Part shown: positions 1-5,544 of the stretch, piece after piece
Layout of the letters: each line of letters begins with the position of its first letter
Position numbering within the stretch: the stretch's first letter is position 1
Assembly (NCBI GenBank): GCA_017353825.1
Contig: JAFMSC010000225.1
Span: forward strand, 1-7,008
From: Hyphomicrobiaceae bacterium
GTDB lineage: Bacteria; Pseudomonadota; Alphaproteobacteria; Rhizobiales; Hyphomicrobiaceae
Direction of reading: 5' to 3'
Length of the DNA: 7,008 bases
Position numbers and translations under genes: made by a program
The notes under the pieces: generated by a model
What the model saw: the letters and a program-made list of their open reading frames with translations, nothing else
Told to the model about the DNA's origin: nothing
Databases searched by the model: none

Positions 1-1
1 C

Positions 2-1156
2 GCGCATTTCAAGTTGATTCCTCATACGCCCTATTATGGGACCGCGGATGCGACCCCTCTCTATCTCATCACCCTGCATGCGACGTGGGTTGCAACCGGC
101 GACCGCGGGTTGATCGAGAGGCACCTGGAGACGGCAGAGGGATGCCTGTCCTGGATCGACGACCATGGCGACCGCGACGGCGACGGCTTCCAGGAGTACC
201 AGACGCGGTCCCCGGTAGGGTACGAGAACATGGGCTGGAAGGATTCAGGCGACGCGGTGGTCTATCCGGACGGCTCGCTGGTGAAGGGGCCCAAGGCGCT
301 ATGCGAGCTGCAGGCCTACGTCTATGCGGCCTGGCTCGGGATGGCAGAGATTTTCGACGAGCTCGGCAGGTACGGCCGGGCGCGTGAGCTGCGTGCGAGG
401 GCGGCCCACCTGTTCCGGCGCTTCAATGATGCGTTCTGGGACGACGATCTTGGCTTTTATGCCTACGCGCTCGACGGCGACAAGCGAAGGGTCCTGACGA
501 TCTCCTCCAACCCCGGACACTGCCTGTGGGCGGGAATCGTGCCTCACGACCGCGCGGGGAAGGTGGTGGAGCGGCTGATGGCGCCCGACATGTGGACGCC
601 CTGGGGCATCCGCACGCTGTCCAATCGGCACCCCGCGTTCAATCCCTACAACTACCAGACAGGCTCCATCTGGCCGCACGACAACGCGCTCATTGCCATG
701 GGTTGTAAGCGGTACGGTTTCGGCCAAGAGGCGGCACGCATCGCCCGTGCGATCAGCGGCGCAGGCAGCCACTTCCTGTTCAACCAGCTCCCGGAGCTCT
801 ACACCACCACTGAGCGACTGGAGGCCGCCTTCCCGGTGCAGTATCTGGGCGCCAACGTGCCGCAAGCCTGGGCCGCTGGCTCGGTGTTCACGCTGCTCAG
901 GGCGATGCTGGGCCTTATGCCGGATCCGCACCTGGGCAAGCTCTACACCGATCCCGAACTGCCCAGTTGGTTGCCCGACATTACACTACTCGACCTTCGA
1001 GTCCACCGCACAACCTTCGACATCCGGTTCTGGCGCGACGGGGAAGGGACGAAGTTCGAGGTGCTGCGTGGCGATCCAGGACTGGTCGAGCGCAGGAGCA
1101 TGGCCGTGAACTTCGATCGACTGCAGATGGAGCCGCAGCAAGCCGCGTCGTCTTGA
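2..1156 (+). CDS. Glycogen debranching enzyme-like glycoside hydrolase (amylo-alpha-1,6-glucosidase family), C-terminal part
   Basis: The reading frame is open from base 2 to the TGA at 1154-1156, giving 384 visible residues. The start lies before the window: the in-frame TTG at 14 is only a Leu inside a conserved stretch (AHFKLIPHTPYYGTADATPL). This matches the (alpha/alpha)6-barrel catalytic domain of debranching-enzyme-like proteins, which usually have about 700 residues and a separate N-terminal beta domain. Visible landmarks are PHTPYYG near residue 7, NMGWKDSGDAV near 76-86 with the family's conserved Trp-Lys-Asp, GIRTLS near 202 and WPHDNALIA near 224. Family knowledge predicts hydrolysis of alpha-glucosidic bonds in the cytoplasm. 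Many relatives are uncharacterised, so the true substrate (glycogen branch, trehalose-like or other glycoside) is open. The C-terminus looks complete. The next gene is 160 bases downstream on the same strand, with no obvious functional link. Confidence 0.85.
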   Translation, partial: AHFKLIPHTPYYGTADATPLYLITLHATWVATGDRGLIERHLETAEGCLSWIDDHGDRDGDGFQEYQTRSPVGYENMGWKDSGDAVVYPDGSLVKGPKALCELQAYVYAAWLGMAEIFDELGRYGRARELRARAAHLFRRFNDAFWDDDLGFYAYALDGDKRRVLTISSNPGHCLWAGIVPHDRAGKVVERLMAPDMWTPWGIRTLSNRHPAFNPYNYQTGSIWPHDNALIAMGCKRYGFGQEAARIARAISGAGSHFLFNQLPELYTTTERLEAAFPVQYLGANVPQAWAAGSVFTLLRAMLGLMPDPHLGKLYTDPELPSWLPDITLLDLRVHRTTFDIRFWRDGEGTKFEVLRGDPGLVERRSMAVNFDRLQMEPQQAASS

Positions 1157-1301
1157 AGCTCGCGCGATCACGGGACCGGGGCGCCGTGGCGAGGATGCCC
1201 GCCACCGCCCAGGTCCGCCCACGAGGGGTGCTCCTTACCGCGTTCCCCGATATTGTCCTTGCCCTGGCCAGCGGGGTGGAGCGACTGAAGGCCACGTTGC
1301 C

Positions 1302-1308
1302 AGGGAGA
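1302..1308 (+). promoter_or_regulatory. Ribosome binding site of the acyl-CoA dehydrogenase gene
   Basis: AGGGAGA lies 8 bases before the ATG at 1317 and supports that start. The preceding bases 1157-1301 contain no gene I can support. They hold one short GC hairpin (GTGGCG 1186-1191 with CGCCAC 1200-1205) that has no T-run after it. Confidence 0.7.
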
Positions 1309-1316
1309 CCGAACTC

Positions 1317-2483
1317 ATGAACTTCGCCCTCAGCCCCGAGCAGGACTCGATCCGCGAGTCCGTGACCGCGATCTGCAAGCGCTTCGGCGACGACTACTGG
1401 CTGAGAAAGGATCGCGAAGGCGGGTTCCCGCAGGACTTCTATGAGGCCTTCGCCGCCGCCGGCTGGCTCGGCATTTGTATCCCCGAGGCCTACGGCGGCT
1501 CCGGTCTCGGCGTCACCGAGGCGGCGGTGATGATGGAGGCAGTGGCTCACTCCGGCGCCGGCATGTCGGGAGCCTCGGCGCTGCACATCAACATCTTCGG
1601 CCTCAACCCCGTTGTAGTGTATGGCTCCGATGAGCAGAAAGCGCGTATGCTGCCGCCCATGGTCTGCGGCAAGGAAAAGGCCTGTTTCGCAGTCACCGAG
1701 CCCAATACGGGGCTCAACACCACCGAGCTCAAGCTGCGCGCCGTTCGCACCGGCGAGCGCTATGTGGTTGACGGCCAGAAGGTGTGGATCTCCACCGCCC
1801 AGGTGGCCGACAAGATCCTGCTGCTCGCCCGCACCACCCCCCTCGAAGAGGTCACCAAGCCAACTCTGGGGCTCAGCCTGTTCTACACCCCCTTCGATCG
1901 CAGTCGGATCAAGGCGGACGAGATCGAGAAGATGGGGCGCCAGGCGGTCGATTCCAATGTGCTCTTCTTCGACCGTTTCGAGGTGCCGGTGGAGGACCGA
2001 ATCGGCGTGGAGGGTCACGGCTTCGAGTACATCCTGCACGGCATGAACCCGGAGCGCATCCTGATTGCCGCCGAGGCCATTGGACTCGGCCGACGCGCGC
2101 TGTCGCGCGCCGCCGCCTACGCCAAGGAGCGCGTGGTATTCAATCGCCCCATCGGCCAGAACCAATCCATCCAGCATCCGCTGGCGCGGAACTGGACGGA
2201 GCTGGAGGCCGCCTGGCTGATGACGCTGCGGGCCGCCTGGGAGTACGACAACGGCCTGCCCTGCGGCGCCAGCGCCAACGCCGCCAAGTTTCTGGCCGGC
2301 GAGGCGGGGTTCAACGCCTGCCAGCAGGCGGTGATGACCCACGGTGGCTTCGGGTACGCCAAGGAGTATCATGTGGAGCGCTATCTGCGCGAGGTGATGA
2401 TCCCGCGCATCGCTCCGATCAGTCCGCAGCTGGCGCTTTGCTACATCGCCGAGCGCGTCCTCGGCCTGCCCAAGTCGTATTAG
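1317..2483 (+). CDS. Acyl-CoA dehydrogenase family protein
   Basis: This 388-residue flavoenzyme has the normal family length (about 380-400). It should oxidise an acyl-CoA to the trans-2-enoyl-CoA using FAD and pass electrons to electron-transfer flavoprotein in the cytoplasm. The fold order is visible: an N-terminal helical domain (1-115), a central beta domain starting at CFAVTEPNTGLNTTE (123-137) with GQKVWIST (153-160), and a C-terminal helical domain. FAD contacts are expected at R272 and F275 (ERVVFNRPIG) and around Q283; HGGFGYAKEYHVERYLRE (342-359) is the C-terminal signature. The medium-chain-type catalytic Glu is missing: where MCAD has YEGT, this protein has A-P-I-S at 366-369. 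Instead E246 (NPERILIAA) aligns with the Glu of isovaleryl-/long-chain enzymes in helix G. The substrate is unknown; branched or unusual acyl-CoAs are possible. No ETF or CoA-ligase gene is adjacent. The stop is TAG at 2481-2483. Confidence 0.95.
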   Translation: MNFALSPEQDSIRESVTAICKRFGDDYWLRKDREGGFPQDFYEAFAAAGWLGICIPEAYGGSGLGVTEAAVMMEAVAHSGAGMSGASALHINIFGLNPVVVYGSDEQKARMLPPMVCGKEKACFAVTEPNTGLNTTELKLRAVRTGERYVVDGQKVWISTAQVADKILLLARTTPLEEVTKPTLGLSLFYTPFDRSRIKADEIEKMGRQAVDSNVLFFDRFEVPVEDRIGVEGHGFEYILHGMNPERILIAAEAIGLGRRALSRAAAYAKERVVFNRPIGQNQSIQHPLARNWTELEAAWLMTLRAAWEYDNGLPCGASANAAKFLAGEAGFNACQQAVMTHGGFGYAKEYHVERYLREVMIPRIAPISPQLALCYIAERVLGLPKSY

Positions 2484-2704
2484 CCGGCGATGGACGGGCG
2501 ACAAAGTCGGGACCGCCGTCCAGCATCGCTATCGGGCAGGTTGCCAGGACATCAGACCCGTTACGCGGTGCGGCGCGAGCGTGGAACGGGGCTTTCGGTG
2601 AACGATTCGAATCTTTCGCGGCTCAACCTTGATGCGGCAGCTCATGCAAAGGCCATGACCGCCGATACCGAACAAGGCGCATCGGGCGGATCGTGCTAAC
2701 TACC

Positions 2705-2721
2705 CAAGGGCTTCGCCCTTG
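2705..2721. repeat. Perfect 7-bp hairpin with a TTC loop
   Basis: CAAGGGC (2705-2711), TTC, GCCCTTG (2715-2721) is a perfect inverted repeat with a 3-base loop. No T-run follows on the plus strand (next bases ATATCCCGG), so it is not a standard intrinsic terminator. It could be a weak terminator for the acyl-CoA dehydrogenase transcript or a dispersed palindromic unit. I see no second copy in the window. Confidence 0.5.
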
Positions 2722-2775
2722 ATATCCCGGCCTGAGGGCGGCTTGCAGCGCAAAGAGAGAGCGGCCCGCCCGTAT

Positions 2776-2798
2776 CCTGCTGAAGTCGCGTCAGCAGG
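2776..2798. repeat. Perfect 8-bp hairpin just upstream of the pseudogene start, overlapping its SD
   Basis: CCTGCTGA (2776-2783) pairs perfectly with TCAGCAGG (2791-2798) across a 7-base loop. The right arm runs into the G-run 2797-2801, the likely SD of the ATG at 2808. Folding the transcript would therefore partly hide the ribosome binding site. Such hairpins are known to limit transposase translation in some insertion sequences (for example IS200); applying that here is inference. Confidence 0.5.
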
Positions 2799-2807
2799 GG
2801 GTCGGTC

Positions 2808-3866
2808 ATGAACTCTTTCTTCGCACCGCCGGGACAGCATACGTTGGCACTATCGCTGCTTTGATCGGATCTTGCTCAACGGGTTGATCCAGGCTTTCCA
2901 GCAGCCGGGGTCGTCGGCTTCTTCAACACCTACCAGTGACTCTATCCAGTCAGCCGTGATCTGCTGCGCGGGATTGCCGGGCACTTTCAGCACTGGCTGA
3001 ATGGCTGGATGGAGAGGGCAAACATCCCGGTTCTGGACGCTCTCGACGGGCGTCGCGATGAGTTTGTCGACCCCTACTTCAAACGTGCGAAGCCGGACGC
3101 CGTCGTGCTCGTTCTCAAGGCCCGCGAACCGGCGCGCATCATGATCGCCATCGGCGACAAGACGGCCAACCGCTGGCACCTCCAATGCGCACAGAGGTGG
3201 CTCGTTCACTACAACGTCTACATCAACGACAGCCGGTGGGGACGCATGTTCGTCCGCATGTGCCCCTACCTGCCTTTCTCTGCGGGTCTGCCTCAATCAA
3301 CATCACTGGCTGGCCAGCCGGATGCGCGAGGAGGGCATCAAGTTCCAGCAGTGCGCCAACGCCTTCCTCACCCGCGCGGCTCCTGAGCGTCTGCAAGAGC
3401 TCGCCGACCAGGTCCGAGACCTGGTGGCCTGCGGCCAAAAATGGCGGGCGCGTCTGACGCCATTCTTCACCTGGAGGGAGCGCAAGCAGGCCGGCTGCCA
3501 GCATCGCCTGTTCTTCTCCAGGTCGAGTATTGCGACAACCTGATCTTCAAGCGCCGCGCCGCCCTCGACAACTTCGGCCAATGTCTGCTCGATGCCAACC
3601 CCATGATCGGACAGCCCGAGAAGATCACCACCATCTTCGGCCGCCGGGTCAGCAAGCACTACCGGGGCAAGAGAGACCTGCACCTGCCCAATCCGGTCAT
3701 TCGCAGCCACTACCGCAACGGCCTCGTCAAGCAGTACGTCCGAAACCGCCTGATCCTGCGCACGGAGCCCGCCAGCAACAACGTCAACGAGTACGGCGTC
3801 AACTAAGCGGTGGAGAATCTCCCCGCTCTGCGCCAGCGCCTCTCGGCCATCACCGGGCTAGGGTGA
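2808..3866 (+). pseudogene. Decayed gene of a conserved uncharacterised family (about 350 residues when joined), possibly of mobile origin
   Basis: One protein can be read only by joining frames. It starts MNSFFAPPGQ at 2808 behind a G-run SD. It moves to a second frame near 2847 (FDRILLNGLIQAFQQPG) and returns near 2910 (GVVGFFNTYQ, then TGA 2937-2939). It continues in that frame through HFQHWLNGWMERANIPVLD and WGRMFVRMCPYLPFSA to about 3284. Near 3283 two bases are missing and it shifts to RVCLNQHHWLASRMREEG. Near 3519 one base is missing and it returns at QVEYCDNLIFKRRAALD. A TAA at 3804-3806 falls where I expect Lys; the remainder AVENLPALRQRL runs to the TGA at 3864-3866. Continuous protein-like text across each break shows that the parts belong together. 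I recall similar proteins (FDRLLLN-LIQ, GRMF-R-CPY-PF-ARVCLN) as a family of unknown function in environmental bacteria, sometimes multi-copy. I cannot confirm a transposase role, and no catalytic motif or terminal repeat was identified. Confidence 0.8.
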
Positions 3867-3881
3867 AGTTAGGGTGAGGTT
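3860..3881. repeat. Imperfect 11-bp tandem duplication
   Basis: AGGGTGAAGTT (3860-3870) is followed directly by AGGGTGAGGTT (3871-3881), with one mismatch. It overlaps the last codons of the decayed gene and may mark its edge or a small replication slippage. Confidence 0.6.
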
Positions 3882-3887
3882 GGCAAG

Positions 3888-3921
3888 AGCTTGAGGATCG
3901 CCTCTCCGTTCGCCTCAAGCT
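3888..3921 (-). terminator. Stem-loop at the 3' end of the minus-strand operon (weak terminator candidate)
   Basis: AGCTTGAGG (3888-3896) pairs perfectly with CCTCAAGCT (3913-3921), a 9-bp stem with a 16-base loop. On the minus strand the stop codon of the small DUF6295-like gene (3917-3915) lies inside the first arm. No clear U-run follows, so it may protect the mRNA end rather than terminate. Confidence 0.3.
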
Positions 3922-4217
3922 GCCCGAGCGAGGCTGGGCGCGCCCTTGCCCCGGACTTCTGCCTCCTCTAACTCGGCAGCGGCGATCGCCCGATCGAGCG
4001 CGGCGCGCAACTCCTTGGCGCTTTCGAGCGTCAGCTCAACACCGGCGCGGGCCCCCGGCTCGAGGCCGGTGTTGATAAAGTCGAGCGTCACGACGTCGCC
4101 GAGCGGCGCATGCCGCGCGTGGTCGTAGGCGACCACCGCGTGCGTCAGCGGAAACCATTGGTTCTCACGCTTGGCCATGCCTTCGGCCCCGATAACCTCG
4201 ATAATCGATGTACACAT
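3915..4217 (-). CDS. Small conserved protein, DUF6295-like
   Basis: This 100-residue protein of unknown function starts at the ATG 4217-4215, 7 bases after a perfect AGGAGG (4230-4225). A longer upstream frame to 4316 would run back into the hydrolase gene and lacks such an SD. The MCTSIIE start, WFPLTHAVVAYDHARHAPLGD (21-41), TLDFIN (44-49), GLEPGARAGVEL (51-62) and a final amphipathic helix with SAKELRAALDRAI (67-79) match what I recall of the DUF6295 family, usually about 85-100 residues. No signal peptide or membrane segment is seen, so it is probably cytoplasmic. The conserved His/Asp/Cys residues (C2, H26, D32, H33, H36) could bind a metal or ligand, but this is only a suggestion. It is the second gene of a two-gene operon with the hydrolase at 4229-4978. 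The Ala/Glu-rich tail beyond residue 80 is probably variable. Confidence 0.85.
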   Translation of the reverse strand: MCTSIIEVIGAEGMAKRENQWFPLTHAVVAYDHARHAPLGDVVTLDFINTGLEPGARAGVELTLESAKELRAALDRAIAAAELEEAEVRGKGAPSLARAA

Positions 4218-4224
4218 GTGTAAT

Positions 4225-4230
4225 CCTCCT
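4225..4230 (-). promoter_or_regulatory. Strong SD of the DUF6295-like gene, overlapping the hydrolase stop codon
   Basis: Read on the minus strand, AGGAGG occupies 4230-4225 while the hydrolase stop TAG occupies 4231-4229, so the two overlap by two bases. The ATG follows after 7 bases. Ribosomes ending the hydrolase would stop on the SD of the next gene, which suggests translational coupling. Confidence 0.8.
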
Positions 4231-4978
4231 AAGGCAGCAGATGCTTTCCGAAGAAAGCAAACACCTTGCTCCAGCCGTCCATTGCTTGGTCGGGCCGGTA
4301 TAGCGGCCGGTGCCAATAGAAGAAGCCGTGGCCCGCACCGTCGTAGCGGTAGAACTCGTAGGTCTTGCCGTGTTTCTTGAGTTCGCCCTCGTGCTGGTTC
4401 ACCTGCTCCGGGCTCGGCGCGCGGTCATCGTTGCCGAAGATGCCGATGAGGGGACACGACAGATCTCTCGTCAGATCGATGGGCGCAACGGGCGTCTTGG
4501 CGTTGAGCTCGTCTTTGCCCATCACCACGCGGCCACCCCAAAGCTCGGCACAGGCGTCGATGTCCTTCTTCTGGCAGACATAGAGGAATGCGTGCCGACC
4601 GCCTGAGCACGAGCCGAACAGGCCCACCTTGCCGTTGTGGCTGGGCTGAGCGCGGATCCACTTCACCGCGGCCTCGGTGTCGCCCACCATTTGCGCGTCG
4701 GGAATACCTCCCTCGGCACGCACCTTGGCCGCGACGTCGTCGGGGTTGCCGTCACCCGAGCGCTGGTAGAGGTTGGCGCAGATGGCGAGGTAGCCGTGAT
4801 GTGCAAACCGTCGCGTCGTCTCGATGTAGAACTCGCTCCAGCCCGGGAGATGATGGATCAGCACCACGCCAGGAAAAGGGCCTGCACCGGACGGCTTGGC
4901 GACATAGGCCGTGATCGGGGTTCCCCCCTCGCCGTTGATCGTCGCGTTCTCACAGGTCATGCCGCGGTAGAATGACAT
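4229..4978 (-). CDS. Dienelactone hydrolase family protein (alpha/beta hydrolase)
   Basis: A 249-residue alpha/beta hydrolase, typical for the family (about 230-290). The start is the ATG at 4978-4976, 6 bases after GGAGG (4989-4985); the frame extends to 5050, but those extra codons have no SD support. The nucleophile is Cys124 in GSCSGG (122-127), the cysteine elbow of dienelactone hydrolases. The other triad members are probably Asp185 (GNDD, 182-185) and His217 (GAGHGF, 214-219). VVLIHHLPGW (38-47) forms the oxyanion region after the first beta strand. No signal peptide is seen, so it should be cytoplasmic. Classical members open dienelactone to maleylacetate in chlorocatechol breakdown, but most relatives have unknown substrates. 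No other ring-cleavage gene is present, so I would not assign that pathway. It is the first gene of an operon with the DUF6295-like gene, only 11 bases apart. Confidence 0.93.
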   Translation of the reverse strand: MSFYRGMTCENATINGEGGTPITAYVAKPSGAGPFPGVVLIHHLPGWSEFYIETTRRFAHHGYLAICANLYQRSGDGNPDDVAAKVRAEGGIPDAQMVGDTEAAVKWIRAQPSHNGKVGLFGSCSGGRHAFLYVCQKKDIDACAELWGGRVVMGKDELNAKTPVAPIDLTRDLSCPLIGIFGNDDRAPSPEQVNQHEGELKKHGKTYEFYRYDGAGHGFFYWHRPLYRPDQAMDGWSKVFAFFGKHLLP

Positions 4979-4982
4979 TGTG

Positions 4983-4989
4983 CTCCTCC
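4983..4989 (-). promoter_or_regulatory. SD of the dienelactone hydrolase gene
   Basis: GGAGGAG (4989-4983, minus strand) stands just before the ATG at 4978. This fixes the start there rather than at the in-frame ATG at 5050. Confidence 0.8.
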
Positions 4990-5035
4990 AGGTGCCAGCC
5001 TTGTTCGTCGGTCGGTGCAGCCGGCCGCGCACCCA

Positions 5036-5078
5036 TCGATATCCGGACAATCACGGCCGTGGCAACTCATGAAATGAG
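5036..5078 (-). promoter_or_regulatory. Candidate promoter with dyads for the hydrolase operon
   Basis: On the minus strand, TTGCCA (5065-5060) could be a -35 box and TATCGA (5041-5036) a weak -10 box, 18 bases apart, about 58 bases before the start codon. The perfect palindrome CACGGCCGTG (5052-5061) lies at the -35/spacer junction. A second inverted repeat CTCAT-gaa-ATGAG (5066-5078) lies just upstream. The dyads are visible; their role as operators is inference. Confidence 0.25.
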
Positions 5079-5450
5079 AGGGCTGAACGCGCAGAAAACC
5101 ATAAGCGGCGGCCAAGCCAGCCTTTCGATCGCGCCTTCATCATGTTCAAGAAGCCTGCGCACACGGCCCGGATTTGGCACCGTGTCACCAAGACGCTGGT
5201 GCGACAGCGTCGGGCTGTACGCGAGATGAAGGAGGCGAATGCGCCCCTGAACACGCCGCCGAGAACGCCAGCAAGCCGGCAACTCGCGTCAGGCCGTAGC
5301 ATCCGGGAGAACCATCGCCTCGACGGTTGCCTCGAGGACGCGGGTGGGATGCCCAGGTCGGGAGACCGCGCACCCTGCTGGCGAGATCAGCGTGTCAATC
5401 TGCGTCAGCTCGACCTAGCCCAGCTTTAGGTCCAGAGCGCCGTCGCGGGG

Positions 5451-5491
5451 TTGACCCGACGCCCCATCTCCGATCTTACAATGGGTCGACC
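5451..5491 (+). promoter_or_regulatory. Candidate promoter of the HisD-family/SDR operon
   Basis: TTGACC (5451-5456) and TACAAT (5477-5482) each match 5 of 6 bases of the sigma-70 boxes, but the spacer is 20 bases rather than 17. The palindrome GGTCGACC (5484-5491) follows at the expected transcription start and could be an operator. The distance to the start codon is about 55 bases. Confidence 0.3.
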
Positions 5492-5532
5492 GGGCGCGGA
5501 ATGAGCGGCGTCCGGCGGCAACGCGGAATGTC

Positions 5533-5538
5533 GGGAGG
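5533..5538 (+). promoter_or_regulatory. SD that decides the start of the HisD-family gene
   Basis: GGGAGG ends at 5538, directly against an ATG at 5539, so no spacing is left for it. It is 6 bases before the next in-frame ATG at 5545. The second ATG is therefore the likely start. Confidence 0.75.
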
Positions 5539-5544
5539 ATGCCC

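Larger units (their letters stand above)
2484..2807. other. Gene-free stretch with two hairpins before a decayed gene
   Basis: No frame here looks like a protein. The plus-strand open frames are Arg/Ser-rich, and one of them begins inside the preceding gene. A weak inverted repeat (TGGACGG 2491-2497 with CCGTCCA 2516-2522) follows the acyl-CoA dehydrogenase stop without a T-run. Two stronger hairpins at 2705-2721 and 2776-2798 are listed separately. The stretch may be the 5' flank of an inserted element whose coding part is the pseudogene at 2808, but no terminal repeat proves that. Confidence 0.5.
4979..5544. other. Divergent intergenic region
   Basis: About 566 bases lie between the divergent hydrolase and HisD-family genes. 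Open frames of 70-95 codons on both strands (for example 5142-5429 plus and 5302-5051 minus) overlap each other, are Arg/Ser/Pro-rich and resemble no family I know; none has a clear SD and start. The region holds candidate promoters and dyads near both ends. The middle (about 5100-5430) shows nothing I can name and may be a decayed gene. Confidence 0.6.

Noticed and set aside
299..931. Minus-strand open frame (210 codons)
   Set aside because: It is antisense to the glycoside hydrolase, which carries recognisable motifs; no SD or family match.
1186..1205. Terminator after the glycoside hydrolase (GTGGCG/CGCCAC)
   Set aside because: Only 6 bp, no T-run; such stems are frequent by chance at this GC content.
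981..2504. Long minus-strand open frame (507 codons)
   Set aside because: It lies opposite the clearly real acyl-CoA dehydrogenase; its Gly/His/Arg-rich text matches no family and is a product of high GC.
2491..2522. Terminator after the acyl-CoA dehydrogenase (TGGACGG/CCGTCCA)
   Set aside because: A 7-bp stem with an 18-base loop and no T-run is too weak to call.
2937..2939. TGA in the decayed gene as a recoded selenocysteine codon
   Set aside because: The gene has other breaks, including frame changes and a TAA; Gln or similar is expected here, and nothing suggests a selenocysteine element.
2808..3866. Frame changes as sequencing errors
   Set aside because: Not fully excluded, but four shifts plus two stops within about 1 kb, between several kb of clean coding sequence, fit decay better.
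5142..5429. Plus-strand 95-codon open frame in the divergent region
   Set aside because: No SD before its ATG, an Arg/Pro-rich text and overlap with equally open minus-strand frames.
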